Source: Pohlia nutans
Lineage: Eukaryota > Streptophyta > Bryopsida > Bryales > Mniaceae
Direction of reading: 5' to 3'
Assembly: GCA_022496805.1 (NCBI GenBank)
Contig: CM040100.1
Coordinates: 14,289,009 to 14,353,008, forward strand
DNA: 64,000 bases
This document shows, one piece after another, positions 25,859-41,058 of this stretch. The number at the start of each line of letters is the position of its first letter. Position 1 is the stretch's first letter. The notes beneath the pieces were generated by a model that searched no databases, was not told the DNA's origin, and saw nothing but the letters and a program-made list of their open reading frames with translations. The position numbers and the translations under genes were made by a program.

Positions 25859-26138
25859 TTCGACTCTAAATCCCCCCCTCGACGTTAATGCAAGAGGACA
25901 AAACCTGTCCCCTATTTTGTGCATGTAGGGGCCCACCTTAAAATTTAACCCCCTCTTCCAAGGATTTAAATTTCCCGAGAAGGTCCCCCCTAGACCACAT
26001 TGGGACCGTAGGCTCCAAATTTGCAAAAAAATATTTGCAAAAGAAAGACCCTAGGGGGCCCAAAATGGGAGTTTCAGAAAATGGGGCCCATGGGTGAACA
26101 ATGCTCGCATTAACGTCGAGGGGGGGATTTAGAGTCGG
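25859..26138. mobile_element. ~280-bp MITE with 30-bp perfect inverted repeats
   Basis: CGACTCTAAATCCCCCCCTC and 10 more bases at 25861 are repeated exactly inverted up to 26137. GGATC lies just outside each end (25854-25858, 26139-26143), a possible 5-bp target duplication. The interior is rich in G and C runs. The superfamily is unclear. Confidence 0.75.
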
Positions 26139-26141
26139 GGA

Positions 26142-26420
26142 TCAAGGATTCATGGTTGTAAAATGAATAATTCAATCAACTATATTGTGGAAAATATAAT
26201 TATAATGGGGCGGAAATATATACATCGTATCCAACTACTAGAGTCGGCATCTCATGCTAAATATTTAAATTTTTTTGGAGAAAATTCTTTTGCAACAAAT
26301 GCCAAATTATGTGAATATTCTTCAAAATTCACTTTTTTACAATACAAGATAGATTCATGAGGCCAATTTGAATTTCTTGGTCCTTTTGAAGTAAAATGAT
26401 AACTTCTATTTAATAGGAAT
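26142..26420. repeat. dispersed repeat, copy 1 (second at 38641-38885)
   Basis: The segment starting ATCAAGGATTCATGG has a diverged copy around 38641-38885: both share AATTCAATCAA-like and GTGGAAAATATAATT-like blocks and end near TTGGTCCTTT. I cannot assign a class. Confidence 0.55.
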
Positions 26421-27396
26421 ATTTAAACACCTTTTGAAACCAACGTTTCTTTTTTTCTTAGCTATATTTTGCCAGATTTCTCTACAAAACATGGCATTTC
26501 TCTTTTGTTAAGAAAAAAAATGAGAAAATTCTCTATATATTTTGTGAAGATAGCCAAATTTGTGAAGAAAACTACCAAATGAATTTGAAAGAATTTATGA
26601 AGAAATTCTATCAAAATATGATTGTAAGCTTAAAATTTTGCCAAATATTCTTTCCCAATTTTTTTTACGTCGCCAGTTACGCTTCAGGAAAAGAAGCACA
26701 GGAAAAACACAAATTTGGAGTTAAAAAAATTCCAGAATTTCTTACCCTTGAGTTGATACCCTGAACCCCTTGGAAGTTGGAACTGATTATACATCAAGTC
26801 AAGCGTGCACCCAACTGAGCAATTGAAGTCACCATCACCTCTCCCTTTCCTTTCCAATTTACAGACAACACGGAAATAGAGGACACAGTACCATGATTGC
26901 CCCCCAAAAGCAAACCAAACCCAACCCTATGGCCGCGACCCGCCACATGTCACGATGACATGGCACCTTCCTTTCCCCTGCCGGAAGCAGTCAGTCAGCC
27001 AGCCGGGGGCCTCCTTCCTCGCAATCAATCATTCGCCGCAACGGATTCGCGCAACAATCTTACTCCACGCGCTATCGATCACTCACTACCTGTGCAACAA
27101 CCCCACAACCCCAGTTTGCCTCAAAAATTCGAAAAAATTTGAGCTCTCGCGCTTGTTGATCTCCTCGAGATTTGGATCTACGGCGCCGCGCTTGGGGTTT
27201 TCCAGCTTCGATTCAAGCTTCAGGAGGCTGGATTCGAGCTTCAGGAAGTGAAACTCCACTCCTTTTCAGGTTCGTTTTGTTTTGGCGAAAGTGGAGATTA
27301 TGAGAATTCCGACGGAGTAGTAAGGAGATGGATGATTCGAGGTTGTGTCGTGCCCGGGTGAGGAGGAGAGGGTTTGGTTTCTTTTGAGTTTGAGTC
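26421..27396. other. intergenic and 5' region of the sucrose transporter gene
   Basis: The first ~350 bp are AT-rich. From about 26780 the base composition becomes balanced and the DNA probably includes the promoter and 5' UTR of the downstream gene. No coding exon is evident. Confidence 0.4.
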
Positions 27397-29046
27397 ATGG
27401 CAGGGGAGTATGAATTAGCGACTCTGACAGCCGCGGTTGACATTGAGGAGGAGGGAGAACCAGAAAAATTCGAAGAAGAGGTAGTAGTAGTGTCGAATGG
27501 TGATCAGAAACAGAGTGGTGAGTTAGGGTTATGGAAGCTGGCGTTGTCGTCGATGGTGGCAGCGGGAGTGCAATTCGGATGGGCGTTGCAGCTATCGCTA
27601 CTGACGCCGTACATTCAGATGCTCGGCATCGAGCACGCGTTTTCGTCGTTCATCTGGCTGTGCGGTCCCATCACGGGGCTGGTAGTGCAGCCGTGCATAG
27701 GCATGTGGAGCGACCAATGCACGTCTAAGTGGGGGAGGAGACGGCCGTTCATAGCCACGGGCGTGGTGTTGATCATGCTCTCCGTGATCGTCATCGGGTT
27801 CGCGGCCGACATCGGCTCCGTCCTGGGAGACTCGCGCGAGGATTGCTCTGTTTTCAAGGGCGTCCGCCCGCGCGCGGCCCTCGTGTTCATCCTAGGGTTT
27901 TGGCTGCTGGACCTCGCCAACAACACCGTGCAAGGCCCCGCGCGCGCGCTCCTGGCCGACCTCGCAGGGCCGGCGCAGCGCGACGCCGCGAACGCCATCT
28001 TCTGCCTGTGGATGGCGCTCGGGAACATCCTGGGATTCTCCGCGGGCGCGTACGGGAATTGGTACCGCCTCTTCCCGTCGCTCACCAGCCGAGCCTGCTG
28101 CGCCCCGTGCGCCAATCTCAAGGCCGCCTTCCTCCTCGCAATTCTGTTCCTCGCCATCTGCACACTCGTCACCATGTTCGCAGCTCAAGAAACCCCCCTT
28201 CTCGTCGTCAAGGAACGAGAGACCGAGCTTGCCAAACACGACTCGGATCCGTTGCTACAGAGCAATGGCAAGCTTCACGATTTAGCGGTTGATTCGGATC
28301 ATCACGAGCCGGAGCCACCAGGTTTAGGGTTAGGGTTAGGCTCGACGATGGTAAACCTTCTGCTAGGAGTTCGAAAGCTTCCGAGCTCCATGAGGTTTGT
28401 GCTGGTGGTGATGGCGCTTTGTTGGTTATCATGGTTTCCGTTTTTCCTCTTCGACACAGATTGGATGGGTCGGGAGGTTTTCGGAGGTGATCCAACGGGC
28501 ACTGGCGAGCAAGTGGCGTCCTATCAACGAGGAGTTCAGGAGGGAGCTTTCGGTCTCCTGTTGAATTCAGTAGTGTTAGGAATCAGCTCGCTGTTCATTG
28601 ATGTGTTGTGCCAGAAACTGGGATCCAAGAACCTCTGGGCAATGGGGAATTTCACCGTGTTTCTGGCGATGGCGTGCACGGGATTCGTGACATTGGGGGG
28701 GCGAAGATGGAGCAGAGTAGCGGCGGTGGTGCTCTTCACGGTGCTGGGATTTCCGCTCGCCATCACATACAGTGTGCCATACAGTGTGACGGCGGAGCTC
28801 ACGGCGGATTCCGGGGGCGGCCAGGGCTTGGCCATGGGGATTCTCAACCTGGCCGTGGTGATCCCGCAGACCGTCGTAGCGTTAGGAGCTGGCCCGTGGG
28901 ACGCGTTGTTCGGCGGCGGCAACGAGCCTGCCTTTGGGTTTGCGGCTGTGTCGGCGTTAGCCGCCGGCGTCATTGCTGTGTGGAAGTTGCCCACATTGGC
29001 CAGGCATGGGTATCAACGAGCAGCCATCATGCATGGCCCTCACTGA
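27397..29046 (+). CDS. SUT: Sucrose/H+ symporter (SUT/SUC family)
   Basis: An intronless gene of 549 codons. It belongs to the glycoside-pentoside-hexuronide branch of the major facilitator superfamily. Family motifs are visible: GVQFGWALQLSLLTPYIQ in TM1 (about 57-74), the conserved histidine in GIEHAFSS (about 77-84), the loop motif KWGRRRPFI (111-119), and LSWFPFFLFDTDWMGREVF in TM7 (about 346-366). Twelve membrane spans are expected, with a long central loop (about 262-325) containing GLGLGLG. Such proteins import sucrose with protons across the plasma membrane or export it from the vacuole; which applies here cannot be told. The start ATG 27397 gives a 40-residue acidic N-terminus. Angiosperm SUT genes usually have introns, so the intact single exon is notable. 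Confidence 0.95.
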   Translation: MAGEYELATLTAAVDIEEEGEPEKFEEEVVVVSNGDQKQSGELGLWKLALSSMVAAGVQFGWALQLSLLTPYIQMLGIEHAFSSFIWLCGPITGLVVQPCIGMWSDQCTSKWGRRRPFIATGVVLIMLSVIVIGFAADIGSVLGDSREDCSVFKGVRPRAALVFILGFWLLDLANNTVQGPARALLADLAGPAQRDAANAIFCLWMALGNILGFSAGAYGNWYRLFPSLTSRACCAPCANLKAAFLLAILFLAICTLVTMFAAQETPLLVVKERETELAKHDSDPLLQSNGKLHDLAVDSDHHEPEPPGLGLGLGSTMVNLLLGVRKLPSSMRFVLVVMALCWLSWFPFFLFDTDWMGREVFGGDPTGTGEQVASYQRGVQEGAFGLLLNSVVLGISSLFIDVLCQKLGSKNLWAMGNFTVFLAMACTGFVTLGGRRWSRVAAVVLFTVLGFPLAITYSVPYSVTAELTADSGGGQGLAMGILNLAVVIPQTVVALGAGPWDALFGGGNEPAFGFAAVSALAAGVIAVWKLPTLARHGYQRAAIMHGPH

Positions 29047-30173
29047 GTTTTTTCTTTTTTGCACCATTCTTGTACCATTTTTGTGTAATAAATTATTCCC
29101 AGGAGTCCAGTGCTCCTCAGCAATCAAAGCTTCTTGAGCACTGCCGATTCTGCTTTTCAATTCTCCTCTGTTTATAGATTTTACACTTTTGGTATCAATA
29201 TCAACTCTGGTGATCGTTTTTTTTCCTGTGGGATAGAATATTTAATATTGGTGGTTTTTGATGATCCTTGGAAAGTGTGAGTGTTTTAGAGTATCTTGAG
29301 TATCTCTCGACACCCACAGTCCAAGTTCCAACAGATTAAAGAATCTTGTATGTAAAGTGCTGGTGTTAAGAGTGATCTTAAGAAACTGAATCTAGTCCAA
29401 AGGTGTACCTAAATTCATTCCTAATATCTTAACTAACACCATGCTTAACATCAAGTGTGAACATATCCATTTAACGTGTTGTATTAAGATATGTTCTCAC
29501 TTGGAGACTGAGATCTCTCAAGTCTCAACCAGGGTTTTGTTTTTTGTTTTCGGGTCATCTAACTTTAGGCTGCAAAGCTCGCATGCAAGTGAATGAGGTG
29601 GCTTCTGATCCCTCATTTTTATTTATTTATATTTGAAAAACCTGGTGATGGATCTCTATTTTTTCATACATCTTATATTGTTCATTCAACATATTGGCCT
29701 TTCGTGAAACCCTTCATACATCGTGTCTTATTCATTCAACATCTTGACCTGTGCATCCATTGCATATGGTTCACTAAGTCCCAGCCTGGCTTGCAACCTA
29801 CCAAGGTTCTTTTATCTGTTTGGAGGTACTGTACAGTACATGAAAGAGCGTATGTACTCTGGTCAGTGTTGACTGGGAAGAGAGTATGACAAGCTTGTCA
29901 AGCGTGCAGTAGTTGAGTTCTTGCCATCACATTGGAATTATGATGGCTGGGTGGAAACAGAATGTGTGATTTTGATGTGCAATGATCAAGAAATGTGCTC
30001 AAGGACTTGAAGCAAGACGTTACCTTGGATGTGAAAATGACCCTAGAATGGGCTTGAACTATACATACGGGATCAAGTCAACACGGTAATGGCAGTACAC
30101 TCAACTGACTGAGGGTCCCTTGGCCAGTCTAGCCAGAGGCACATGTTTGTACTGCTCCTGCCCGAAGTGGGTA
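29047..30173. other. 3' flank of the sucrose transporter and intergenic DNA
   Basis: TAATAAATT near 29086-29094 is a possible polyadenylation signal. A small inverted pair, CAAGTGTGAACATATCC near 29453 and GATATGTTCTCACTTG near 29488, and a short tandem duplication (CATACATCTTATATTGTTCATTCAAC-like, 29665 and 29714) are present. No gene is seen. Confidence 0.4.
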
Positions 30174-30582
30174 AGTTACACCAACTTATTTATTACCACG
30201 GATGTTTCCAATTTTGCCCTCACGGAGCGACGGTAGACAGTTTTGGTTTGGAATGTACACCACCAAAATATGAGGACATATCGTAGTACCATAACTAGGT
30301 CGCCACACTACGAACGAATATTTAATATTTTTTGAACGTTCCTTAAAAAAATGAAATATTTAATTTTCGTTTCCGAGCAAAAAAAAATGATTAAAAATGG
30401 CCCGAAATGGCCAAAATAGCTTAGAAATATGAAAATATAGCTAAAAAAAATTATTCTATTTTCATTTTTTGGTCCTCGTAATTTCCGATTTTTTACGTTT
30501 TTTATTTTTTGAATTATTTTTTGGCGACCCAGCTATGGTACTATGATAACTAGAAGCATGGTGGTAACAGGTTGGTGTACCT
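30174..30582. mobile_element. MITE of the AGGTACACCAACC family, copy 1
   Basis: The left end AGTTACACCAACTTATTTATTACCAC and the right end, reverse complement AGGTACACCAACCTGTTACCAC, are inverted repeats flanked by TA. A diverged but related core (TTTTGGTTTGGAATGTACAC) is shared with 39421-39545, about 41920-42000 and about 43760-43815. Confidence 0.6.
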
Positions 30583-30865
30583 TAGTAGTGATGTAGTATA
30601 AGGTCGCATTATTGTGCAAATTTGTGCAGTTGTGTATGATTTAAATTTTCATTGGAAGTAGGGGATTTTAGTGGAAACAAAAATTAAGTTAAATTCTTTT
30701 ATTTTAGCATTATATATACAAGTTACAATACAATTGGTAAATTTTCTAAATTTGTGCCCTAATTTTGATGTCTTAAACTTGTACATTTTGTAATAAGTAT
30801 CTATTTATTGTTTAGATTTGTTGAAGCCCGCATTTGGATATGCATTGGTTTTAGATCATCTTACC

Positions 30866-31681
30866 TTAACCCCTAAGCGTCCCAGCGTCCATATTTTGGA
30901 CGTTTTTGAGGGACATTCACCCTCGAAGAGCTGTAACTTTTGCAAAACGTGTCCGATTTTTATAAAATTTTGAAAAAACTCTCCTCATGATGTATGAAAT
31001 GTGTGGTAAAACTTTCAGATCAATCCGAGATAAATTGAATTTTTGGTGATCATTTGAAAGTAGGTATCTTTTTTTTGGACAGTTTTTGTGTATTTTGATG
31101 GCTGCAACTTCGGGGGCTTGTATCTCCTTCATCCCATGGCCATTTTCAATAAAAATTATTGGGTTGAATTTCCCTTGAAGTCTAGTTATTATGGTAAAAT
31201 TTTCATCTCAATCCATGTTGTTCTGAATGTTTGGGAGTCATTTTAGTGCACGGGTCTAGTTTGAACACTTTTTGCTTTTTGGTTCAAAGGGGTCACTTTT
31301 TGGGCTACTTTTTGACATTGCAAGGCCATTTTAAGGCACATTAAATTTTTTTCATGAGATTTTTTGGTACCAATGTGTTTATATGATGATTTTGAACTAC
31401 TTTATAGTTGAAAGTTTTTTCATTTGAGTAATTTTGAAAACGAATTTCACCTCTAACTGTGTTGCTAGGAAAATTTCAGCATCCTTTTTTAGCACTAAAA
31501 CACTATGATCTTGCAATTTATATGGCCAAATGACCCCAAAATTGATCCACATGATCTACAACATGTATGTTACAAGATTGTACGGTTGAGATTCCTATAC
31601 CTTACTTACATTTAGACCTATAACACATCAAAAGCGATGATGATTTTAAGCCCAAAAAAGCTAGGGACCCTTAGGGGTTAA
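30866..31681. mobile_element. TTAA-flanked element, ~810-bp family, copy 3
   Basis: 816 bp bounded by TTAACCCCTAAGCGTCCC and GGGACCCTTAGGGGTTAA. The palindrome CGTCCA-TATTT-TGGACG (30886-30902) starts 16 bp inside the left TTAA. It is homologous end to end to 22275-23088. Confidence 0.9.
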
Positions 31682-31824
31682 TATTGCATAGTTGAAGACA
31701 AAGTAGTTCCAAAGTGCATCTAACAATGTTCAGTACACACTCACCTCCATTACGCCATGGAGAGGCTATAATAATTAAAGACTTGGATTTAGGTAGTTGA
31801 CTCAAATTTTGTTTGCAAAGGTGT

Positions 31825-32400
31825 TTAACCCCTATAGCTGCCTGAGCGTCCATTTTTTGAACGACGTACAAAATCACTATACAATTTTCATCCATGGTGA
31901 TGTTTTTGCAGTTTTCTTTTTTTAATAAATTTTTTTAGGTGGTTACTTTCACGTAAGTGAAGTCAAATTAAGAAAAAAAATTGAAATTGAATTTACTAGG
32001 TCTTTTTATTCCATGTGAGCTTTCATTTCAACAAAATAGTAATTTAAGGTTTTGAGCTATAGAATGTGGACGAAATGCATTATTTGAGGCTGACATACAA
32101 ATGAAAGTTGTAGATGATAACTTTTTCATGACATTCATACGGTTGAATTAAGTAATAGTGTCGAAATATGCTTAAATTTTGATTTTAAAAGAGATTATTG
32201 TTTTAATTATATGAAAATTACAAAAATACTCATTATCTTATGAATTTTGGATTGATTGGCCAAAAGTGCATAATGTACACCATTGAATCATCTTTTTCAT
32301 AATCTGCAATATATCAACCTATAAAATTATCTTTTGATTGTTTACAAAGAGATCTTAAGACACCTTTATTGAACCATAAACACTGAATTAGCAATTTTTA
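31825..32400. mobile_element. TTAA-flanked element, long family, right end not found
   Basis: The left end is TTAACCCCTATAGCTGCCTG with an imperfect palindrome CGTCCATTTTTTGAACG 18 bp inside. The body matches, in inverse orientation, the element 42001-43555 (for example the block around ACAAATGAAAGTTGTAGATG). The right TTAA end is missing or too decayed to place. Confidence 0.6.
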
Positions 32401-32464
32401 CCCTTGACCAAGTGCATTGTCCGATGCCCATGATAGTACAAAATTTGCACTTTAAGAAATTTTA

Positions 32465-32481
32465 CCCCCCCCCCCCCCCTC
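32465..32481. repeat. poly-C run of 17 bases
   Basis: An uninterrupted run of C followed by TCCTG; unusual in such an AT-rich setting. Confidence 0.95.
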
Positions 32482-33313
32482 CTGAAATTTCATATAAACA
32501 TAATGTGCAATATTGTTTTATAACTATCTGATAGAAAATCAAAACAAAGCGCTTCATTTCATATAAAAATGAAGGCACACACTACAAAGTAAATAATATT
32601 TGCACTATCCTACTACATCAAAGGGTTCTCCCTTGAGTACTTTCCCGATCTACACTACTGCTCTACCTCTTGAGTCTCAAGAATCACCTTAAAGGACTAA
32701 GTTTTTACTTCCTCTCATGTCTCTCCAATTGTTGCTCCCCGATAATGCTCTAATCTCTGAAGGGGTCCCAAGATCTTTGTGCGATCATTGGTTTAGTTGT
32801 CACTAGTAAATAGGGTTGTCTTTGGGCACTAACGAATAGTGTCAAAGAACAATGCTCCATGCCCATATTAACACTTAGTTTGGTGTCAATATGGGCCTTG
32901 GGCACCATGCTTTGACACTATTCATAGGCCTTGGGCACCATGCTCAAATATTTTACCTCAAAAGAAGCACATTATATCAATGAAGATTGTGATCTGCACA
33001 ATACCTAAAACTATTGAAAATGAAAATAAAAATATTACACACATCATCTCTATGAATTTCTGGAAGCAAGAAGTTCCCATCCCAAAATCTTCAAATTTGG
33101 TGGCGACAGAATTGGAGCTTCTAAGATGTCATTCATGTTCATGATATTTTGTGTTGATAAAAACATCACCTTTATGTCACAAATGGGGTATGACTAACTT
33201 TTCACTTTCAAAATTCATATAAAATACATTCTAATTATGTATCCTTGGATGCATTATGCTTATTGTATTTGCATACATTATTAAGTTTGTGTCTTGTTTT
33301 TATTGTTCACTTT

Positions 33314-33319
33314 TATATA

Positions 33320-33354
<35 letters not shown>
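33314..33354. repeat. (TA)n microsatellite
   Basis: About 40 bp of nearly pure TA dinucleotide repeats. Confidence 0.95.
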
Positions 33355-33356
<2 letters not shown>

Positions 33357-33740
33357 AACAATGTGTGATAGAAACGCTCTTTTTCCACTGTTCTGTGGCA
33401 TCACCAATGTTGCTAGGGTGAATGCATGGGGTGCATTACGAGTGAGCAAACAGTGAATCTTCCATAAAGAGAAGCTACATTTTCTATTCCATGGGAATGG
33501 TCCAATTTTTGAATTGGTGAACAGTGAAGTGTGACCCTCTTCAAACGTGTGGTAACATGATTTCTGAGCATGGGGAGTGTCATGCGAAGGAGGGCATTAT
33601 CGCAACACTTTAATCAACATGGTATAATGTACAACCCTGAATAGAACTCTTGGAAGACACAGGATTTGCTCGCTCGCTCAGAGCTTCCCTTACTAGCATG
33701 AAATAATGGGGAGTAAAACCTACACTTACACTCAAATTAT

Positions 33741-37364
<3,624 letters not shown>

Positions 37365-37403
37365 CTTGCCCGCCTACTGCTTTGCTCCACCTCCCAGACT
37401 GTA

Positions 37404-37412
37404 AAACCCTAA
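37404..37412 (+). promoter_or_regulatory. telo-box (AAACCCTAA) upstream of SRP54
   Basis: AAACCCTAA lies 40 bp upstream of the SRP54 start codon. Telo-boxes are frequent near the start of translation-related plant genes. A role here is inferred. Confidence 0.5.
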
Positions 37413-38034
37413 ACCGCAGACGCTGGCCTTCCACCACGGCGAGCGATTTCTTCAGGGCAGCAATGCAACGCAGGCTCCCGAAGAAAAACGAGCCGAAGAG
37501 CCAGTTTGTTAGGAGCTCTTCTGTGGAGAAACGGAACCCTAGAATCGGAAGGTCTGGCTATGGCGAGATTGACAAAACACAAGGCCGTGGAGACGAAGGC
37601 AGAGCAGAAAACGGGGAAAGCCTCGAGAGAGAAAGGCTTTCATCTAGATTTCAAATGAAATCATCATAATTGAATGAGAATTTGCTCAAATTGATGAAAA
37701 TACTTCAACATGAATGAATATTTTGGCGATGATGGAATGAGTTTTTTATCCAAATTTTTTTCTTTCTAATTTTTTTTTGCTTTTTGGCTATATTTCGCCA
37801 ATTTAAAAAGGTTGATGAGGGGAAGTATTAATTAACTAACCCTCCGCACTGGACCTTTACCAGTATTATAAAAAAAAAAATTGAAAATGCAAGTCCCAAA
37901 AATATGCTACTACTACTTAAAATGTATAATATGTATTAACTCTAAAAGCATAACAAGAGCTCAACCACTCCCATAGACTTCAACCAAAGAGAGCCTCTCA
38001 TGACCTTCGAACTCAATCTTATAGCATAAATGAC

Positions 38035-38303
38035 TAGTGTAGAACTTTATTTCTGCTTTTAGCATTCTATGTTTGGTAAAATTCTACTTTGATTCCCTAA
38101 AATAGTGGTCAAGGCTCATTGCAAGAAAAGTTGTTTGCATGGTAACATTATGGCCAAGATGACCGTGAATTTAGTGTAGAACTTTATTTTTACTTTTAGC
38201 ATTTTATGTTTGGTAAAGTTCTACTTTGATTCCCTAAAATAGTAGTCGAGGCTCATTGCAAGAAAAGTTGTTTGCATGGTAACGTTATGGCCGAGATGAC
38301 TGC
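38035..38303 (+). repeat. tandem duplication, 137-bp unit
   Basis: TAGTGTAGAACTTTATTT begins at 38035 and again at 38172; the two units match almost throughout, up to ..GTTATGGCC(A/G)AGATGAC. Confidence 0.85.
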
Positions 38304-38640
38304 AGTTCATCAACGAGTTGTTGGATACTGTACTCAGCTATCATGATCGACAGCTTTTGATGAACATTTAATTAAAGTGCCAAAACGATGCAAATATTCT
38401 AGTGTAGATATTTTTGAAGATTCTCTCTTTCACTATAGAAAATAGATTTTTTTTTTGAAAATTCGGGCATCTCTTTTTATAATCTTTTTTGCCAACCATG
38501 ATGGCCAAGTAGGGTATTATGGATAATGTTCAAATGTACACTAGTTCATGGCCCTCAAATCCACCTCTATTTATTGGCAGGGCACCATTGTGGGGAAAAG
38601 AGTAAGGTAGAGGAACCTCATTCTGACCCTTCAATCCTAA

Positions 38641-38885
38641 AGACCAAGGATTCATGGTTTTTAAATGACAAATTCAATTAATCATGTCGTGAAAATATAA
38701 TTCTCATGGAACCAAATTTTATATCATTGGAACTAGTGAAGAACATTACATATGTTGGTCAAAAAACAAAATAAATTTGATTAAAAGGAATTACATATAG
38801 GATCTACTGAAAAAAATTGATAAAAAAACCATGAGGCCTGATTTGGAGTTTTTGGTCCTTTAGAAATTACGAGAGGAGTTAAAGA
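38641..38885. repeat. dispersed repeat, copy 2 (first at 26142-26420)
   Basis: It starts ACCAAGGATTCATGGTTTTT and shares scattered blocks and its end (TTTGGTCCTTT) with the copy at 26142. Confidence 0.5.
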
Positions 38886-39420
38886 TATTTTATCATGAAA
38901 ATTGATGTAATAAATATAAAATGAAAGGTAGCATGGGAAGTTAGAAACGATTGACTTTTATAAAGATTTTTTTTATAAATTAATATATAAACACCCAAAC
39001 AACAAATTTGAGTTGATACGCTACTTATTATTGGCATTGGTAACGGATGTTGTGGGATGCCTAAACGTGATCCAAAAATAAGAATATAATTGTGCAATGC
39101 ATTTAAATTTGGAACTTGAAAGTAATCGAGACTTCAACACCTCCTAATATATTATACCCTTGAGGTTGTTTGCGATTCCTATCTTGGCAATTTTAGAAAA
39201 AAGGTTGAAATCGCACTATGAGGGCTAGTATTTTGCTACGTAGTGGTTGGGTTGTGAATCATGTTAACCCAAATTTAGAAACTAAGAGCTTACAATCTTG
39301 TAAGAAAATCATGAACAGTGACACCGCTTATTGACACAATCCGAGTTGTGGCAACAATACATGGTATACTAGTTTCAATAATAATAATAATTGCGTTTGG
39401 TTATAGGTGTCCCTACTTTA

Positions 39421-39545
39421 AGGTACACCAACCTATTACCACAATATTTCCGATTCCGCTTATATGTTTTGGTGGTGTACAATCCAAACCAAATAAGTCT
39501 ATGAGGGTAGAATTGGAAACATGGTGGTAATAGGTTGGTGTACCT
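39421..39545. mobile_element. MITE of the AGGTACACCAACC family, copy 2
   Basis: 125 bp with ends AGGTACACCAACCTATTACC and its reverse complement. TA flanks both sides; read differently, TTAA flanks GGTACACC at both ends, so the superfamily is ambiguous. Confidence 0.7.
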
Positions 39546-40097
39546 TAACCCCTAACCGCCCAACTATGCATATTTTGCATGATGTACGGATTTGAAATCC
39601 GTTTTCTCATCCATCATGCACTTTTTGCAGTGTGGATTTTTCACTGAAAATTTTATGGGAAGTTAGCTTCGTGCGTGTGTGATCTAATTAGAAAGGGGAC
39701 GATTTGTGAAATTTTTATGCCTCATTTCATGTTGTAGTGTTCCACCCGAAATTTCGAAGATTTTAGTCTAAAAGTGCTCTTGAAAAAGTCAACTCATAAA
39801 ACTAAGCAACCAAAAAATCTCCAAAAATCACTACACTCAGAGTATTACATTTCAACCCATCACAACAAATTTCATTCTTAGATTGTCAATATCTTATTCG
39901 TAATCGAATTACAAAAGTTTTAAATTTTAAGTTTTAAATTTTATAAAAAAATACTGGTGATAGCAATCGCAGATCTAACCATATGGATAGAATCTAAAAT
40001 TCATAGTGTACAACTTTTATTCATTCATCAAGTTGAAAATATCCCTCTTAGTTGCATTTTATAATGCATCTTTAGAAAACTACTAAATCTAGAGAGG
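39545..40097. mobile_element. TTAA-flanked element, ~575-bp family, right end truncated
   Basis: The left end is TTAACCCCTAACCGCCCAAC and the body aligns with the copy at 57523. It stops at about 40097, lacking the final GTGAGAACG..GGGGTTAA, and runs into the right arm of the surrounding inverted repeat. Confidence 0.8.
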
Positions 40098-40482
40098 AGG
40101 GGACACCTATAACCAATTACAATTATTGATTTCACAAGTATGTTTTGCTACAACTTGGATCAAATTAGTAAGTGTTGTCATTGTTTTCTCAATTTCTAAA
40201 TTAGTTTTACTCTTTAAATGTCAACCCTAGCTCCTCGGGCTTGGTTTTTTTAGTTTTAAAACCACATTGATCATGAATTGCTAATAATGGAGAAAATGTT
40301 TTTACTCGGGGATGCACTCTTTAATAAACCTTGGCATCACGTGTGTTCATGACCCCCCTTTTAAATACGTCTTGTATATGTTATAATATTTTTATATTTG
40401 TTCATATATAAATGTCTAATGTAGATATACAACCCTATTTTCAGCCCTAAATATGCTTATTGTATATATACATAGTATCAAA
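40098..40482. other. intergenic, right arm of the inverted repeat
   Basis: AT-rich DNA without a recognisable gene; its first ~200 bp pair with 39230-39418. Confidence 0.5.
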
Positions 40483-41058
40483 TTAACCCCTAAACGTTCT
40501 CACCCTTTTCAGATTTGGCAATTTTCCAAAGATGCATTATAAAATGCATCTAAGAGGGATATTTTCAAGTTGATGAATGAATAAAAGTTGTACATTATGC
40601 ATTTTAGATTCTATCCATACGATTAGATGTGCGATTGCTATCACCAATATTTGTGTATTCAATTTCAAACTTAAAATTTAACACTCTTTTGTAATATGAT
40701 TACGAATAAGATATTGACAATCTAATAATGAAATCTGTTGTGATGGGTTAAAATGTAATACTCTAAGTGTAGTGATTTTTGGAGATTTTTTGGTGGCTTA
40801 ATTTTAGTCGTTGACTTTTTCAAGAGCACTTTTAGACTAAAATCTTCGAAATTTTGGGTGGAACACTACAACATGAAATGAGGCATAAAAATTTCACAAA
40901 TCATCCCCTTTCTAATCGGATCACACATGCACAGAGCTAACTTTCCATAAAAGTTTCAATAAAAAATCCACACTGCAAAAAGTGCACGATGGATGAGAAA
41001 ACGGACTTCAAATCCGTACATCATGCAAAATATGCATGGTTGGGCGGTTAGGGGTTAA
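40483..41058. mobile_element. TTAA-flanked element, ~575-bp family, complete copy
   Basis: 576 bp from TTAACCCCTAAACGTTCTCA to GGTTGGGCGGTTAGGGGTTAA. The palindrome (TGCA..TGCA type around ATATGCAT) lies just inside the right end. Orientation is opposite to 57523. Confidence 0.9.

Larger units (their letters stand above)
32401..33740. other. intergenic DNA and SRP54 3' flank
   Basis: It contains a partly duplicated segment around GGGCACCATGCT (32820-32950). No gene is recognised. The last few hundred bases may include the SRP54 3' UTR (minus strand). Confidence 0.4.
37413..39420. other. intergenic DNA between SRP54 and nested elements
   Basis: The first ~250 bp are the probable SRP54 leader. 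The rest is AT-rich and contains a tandem duplication (38035-38303), a dispersed repeat (38641-38885) and the left arm of an inverted repeat (about 39190-39418). A segment around 38400-38510 recurs in diverged form around 44815-44985. No gene is seen. Confidence 0.4.
39190..40340. repeat. long inverted repeat with nested elements
   Basis: The left arm (about 39230-39418, ending GGTTATAGGTGTCC) is repeated inverted from GGACACCTATAACC at 40101 onward. Between the arms lie a small MITE and a TTAA element. A third diverged arm starts at 43559. Confidence 0.6.

Noticed and set aside
27615..28495. Long open frames antisense and in other frames to the sucrose transporter
   Set aside because: They are products of the GC-rich codon use of the real gene; their composition (Arg, Pro, Ser-rich) and lack of family motifs argue against coding.
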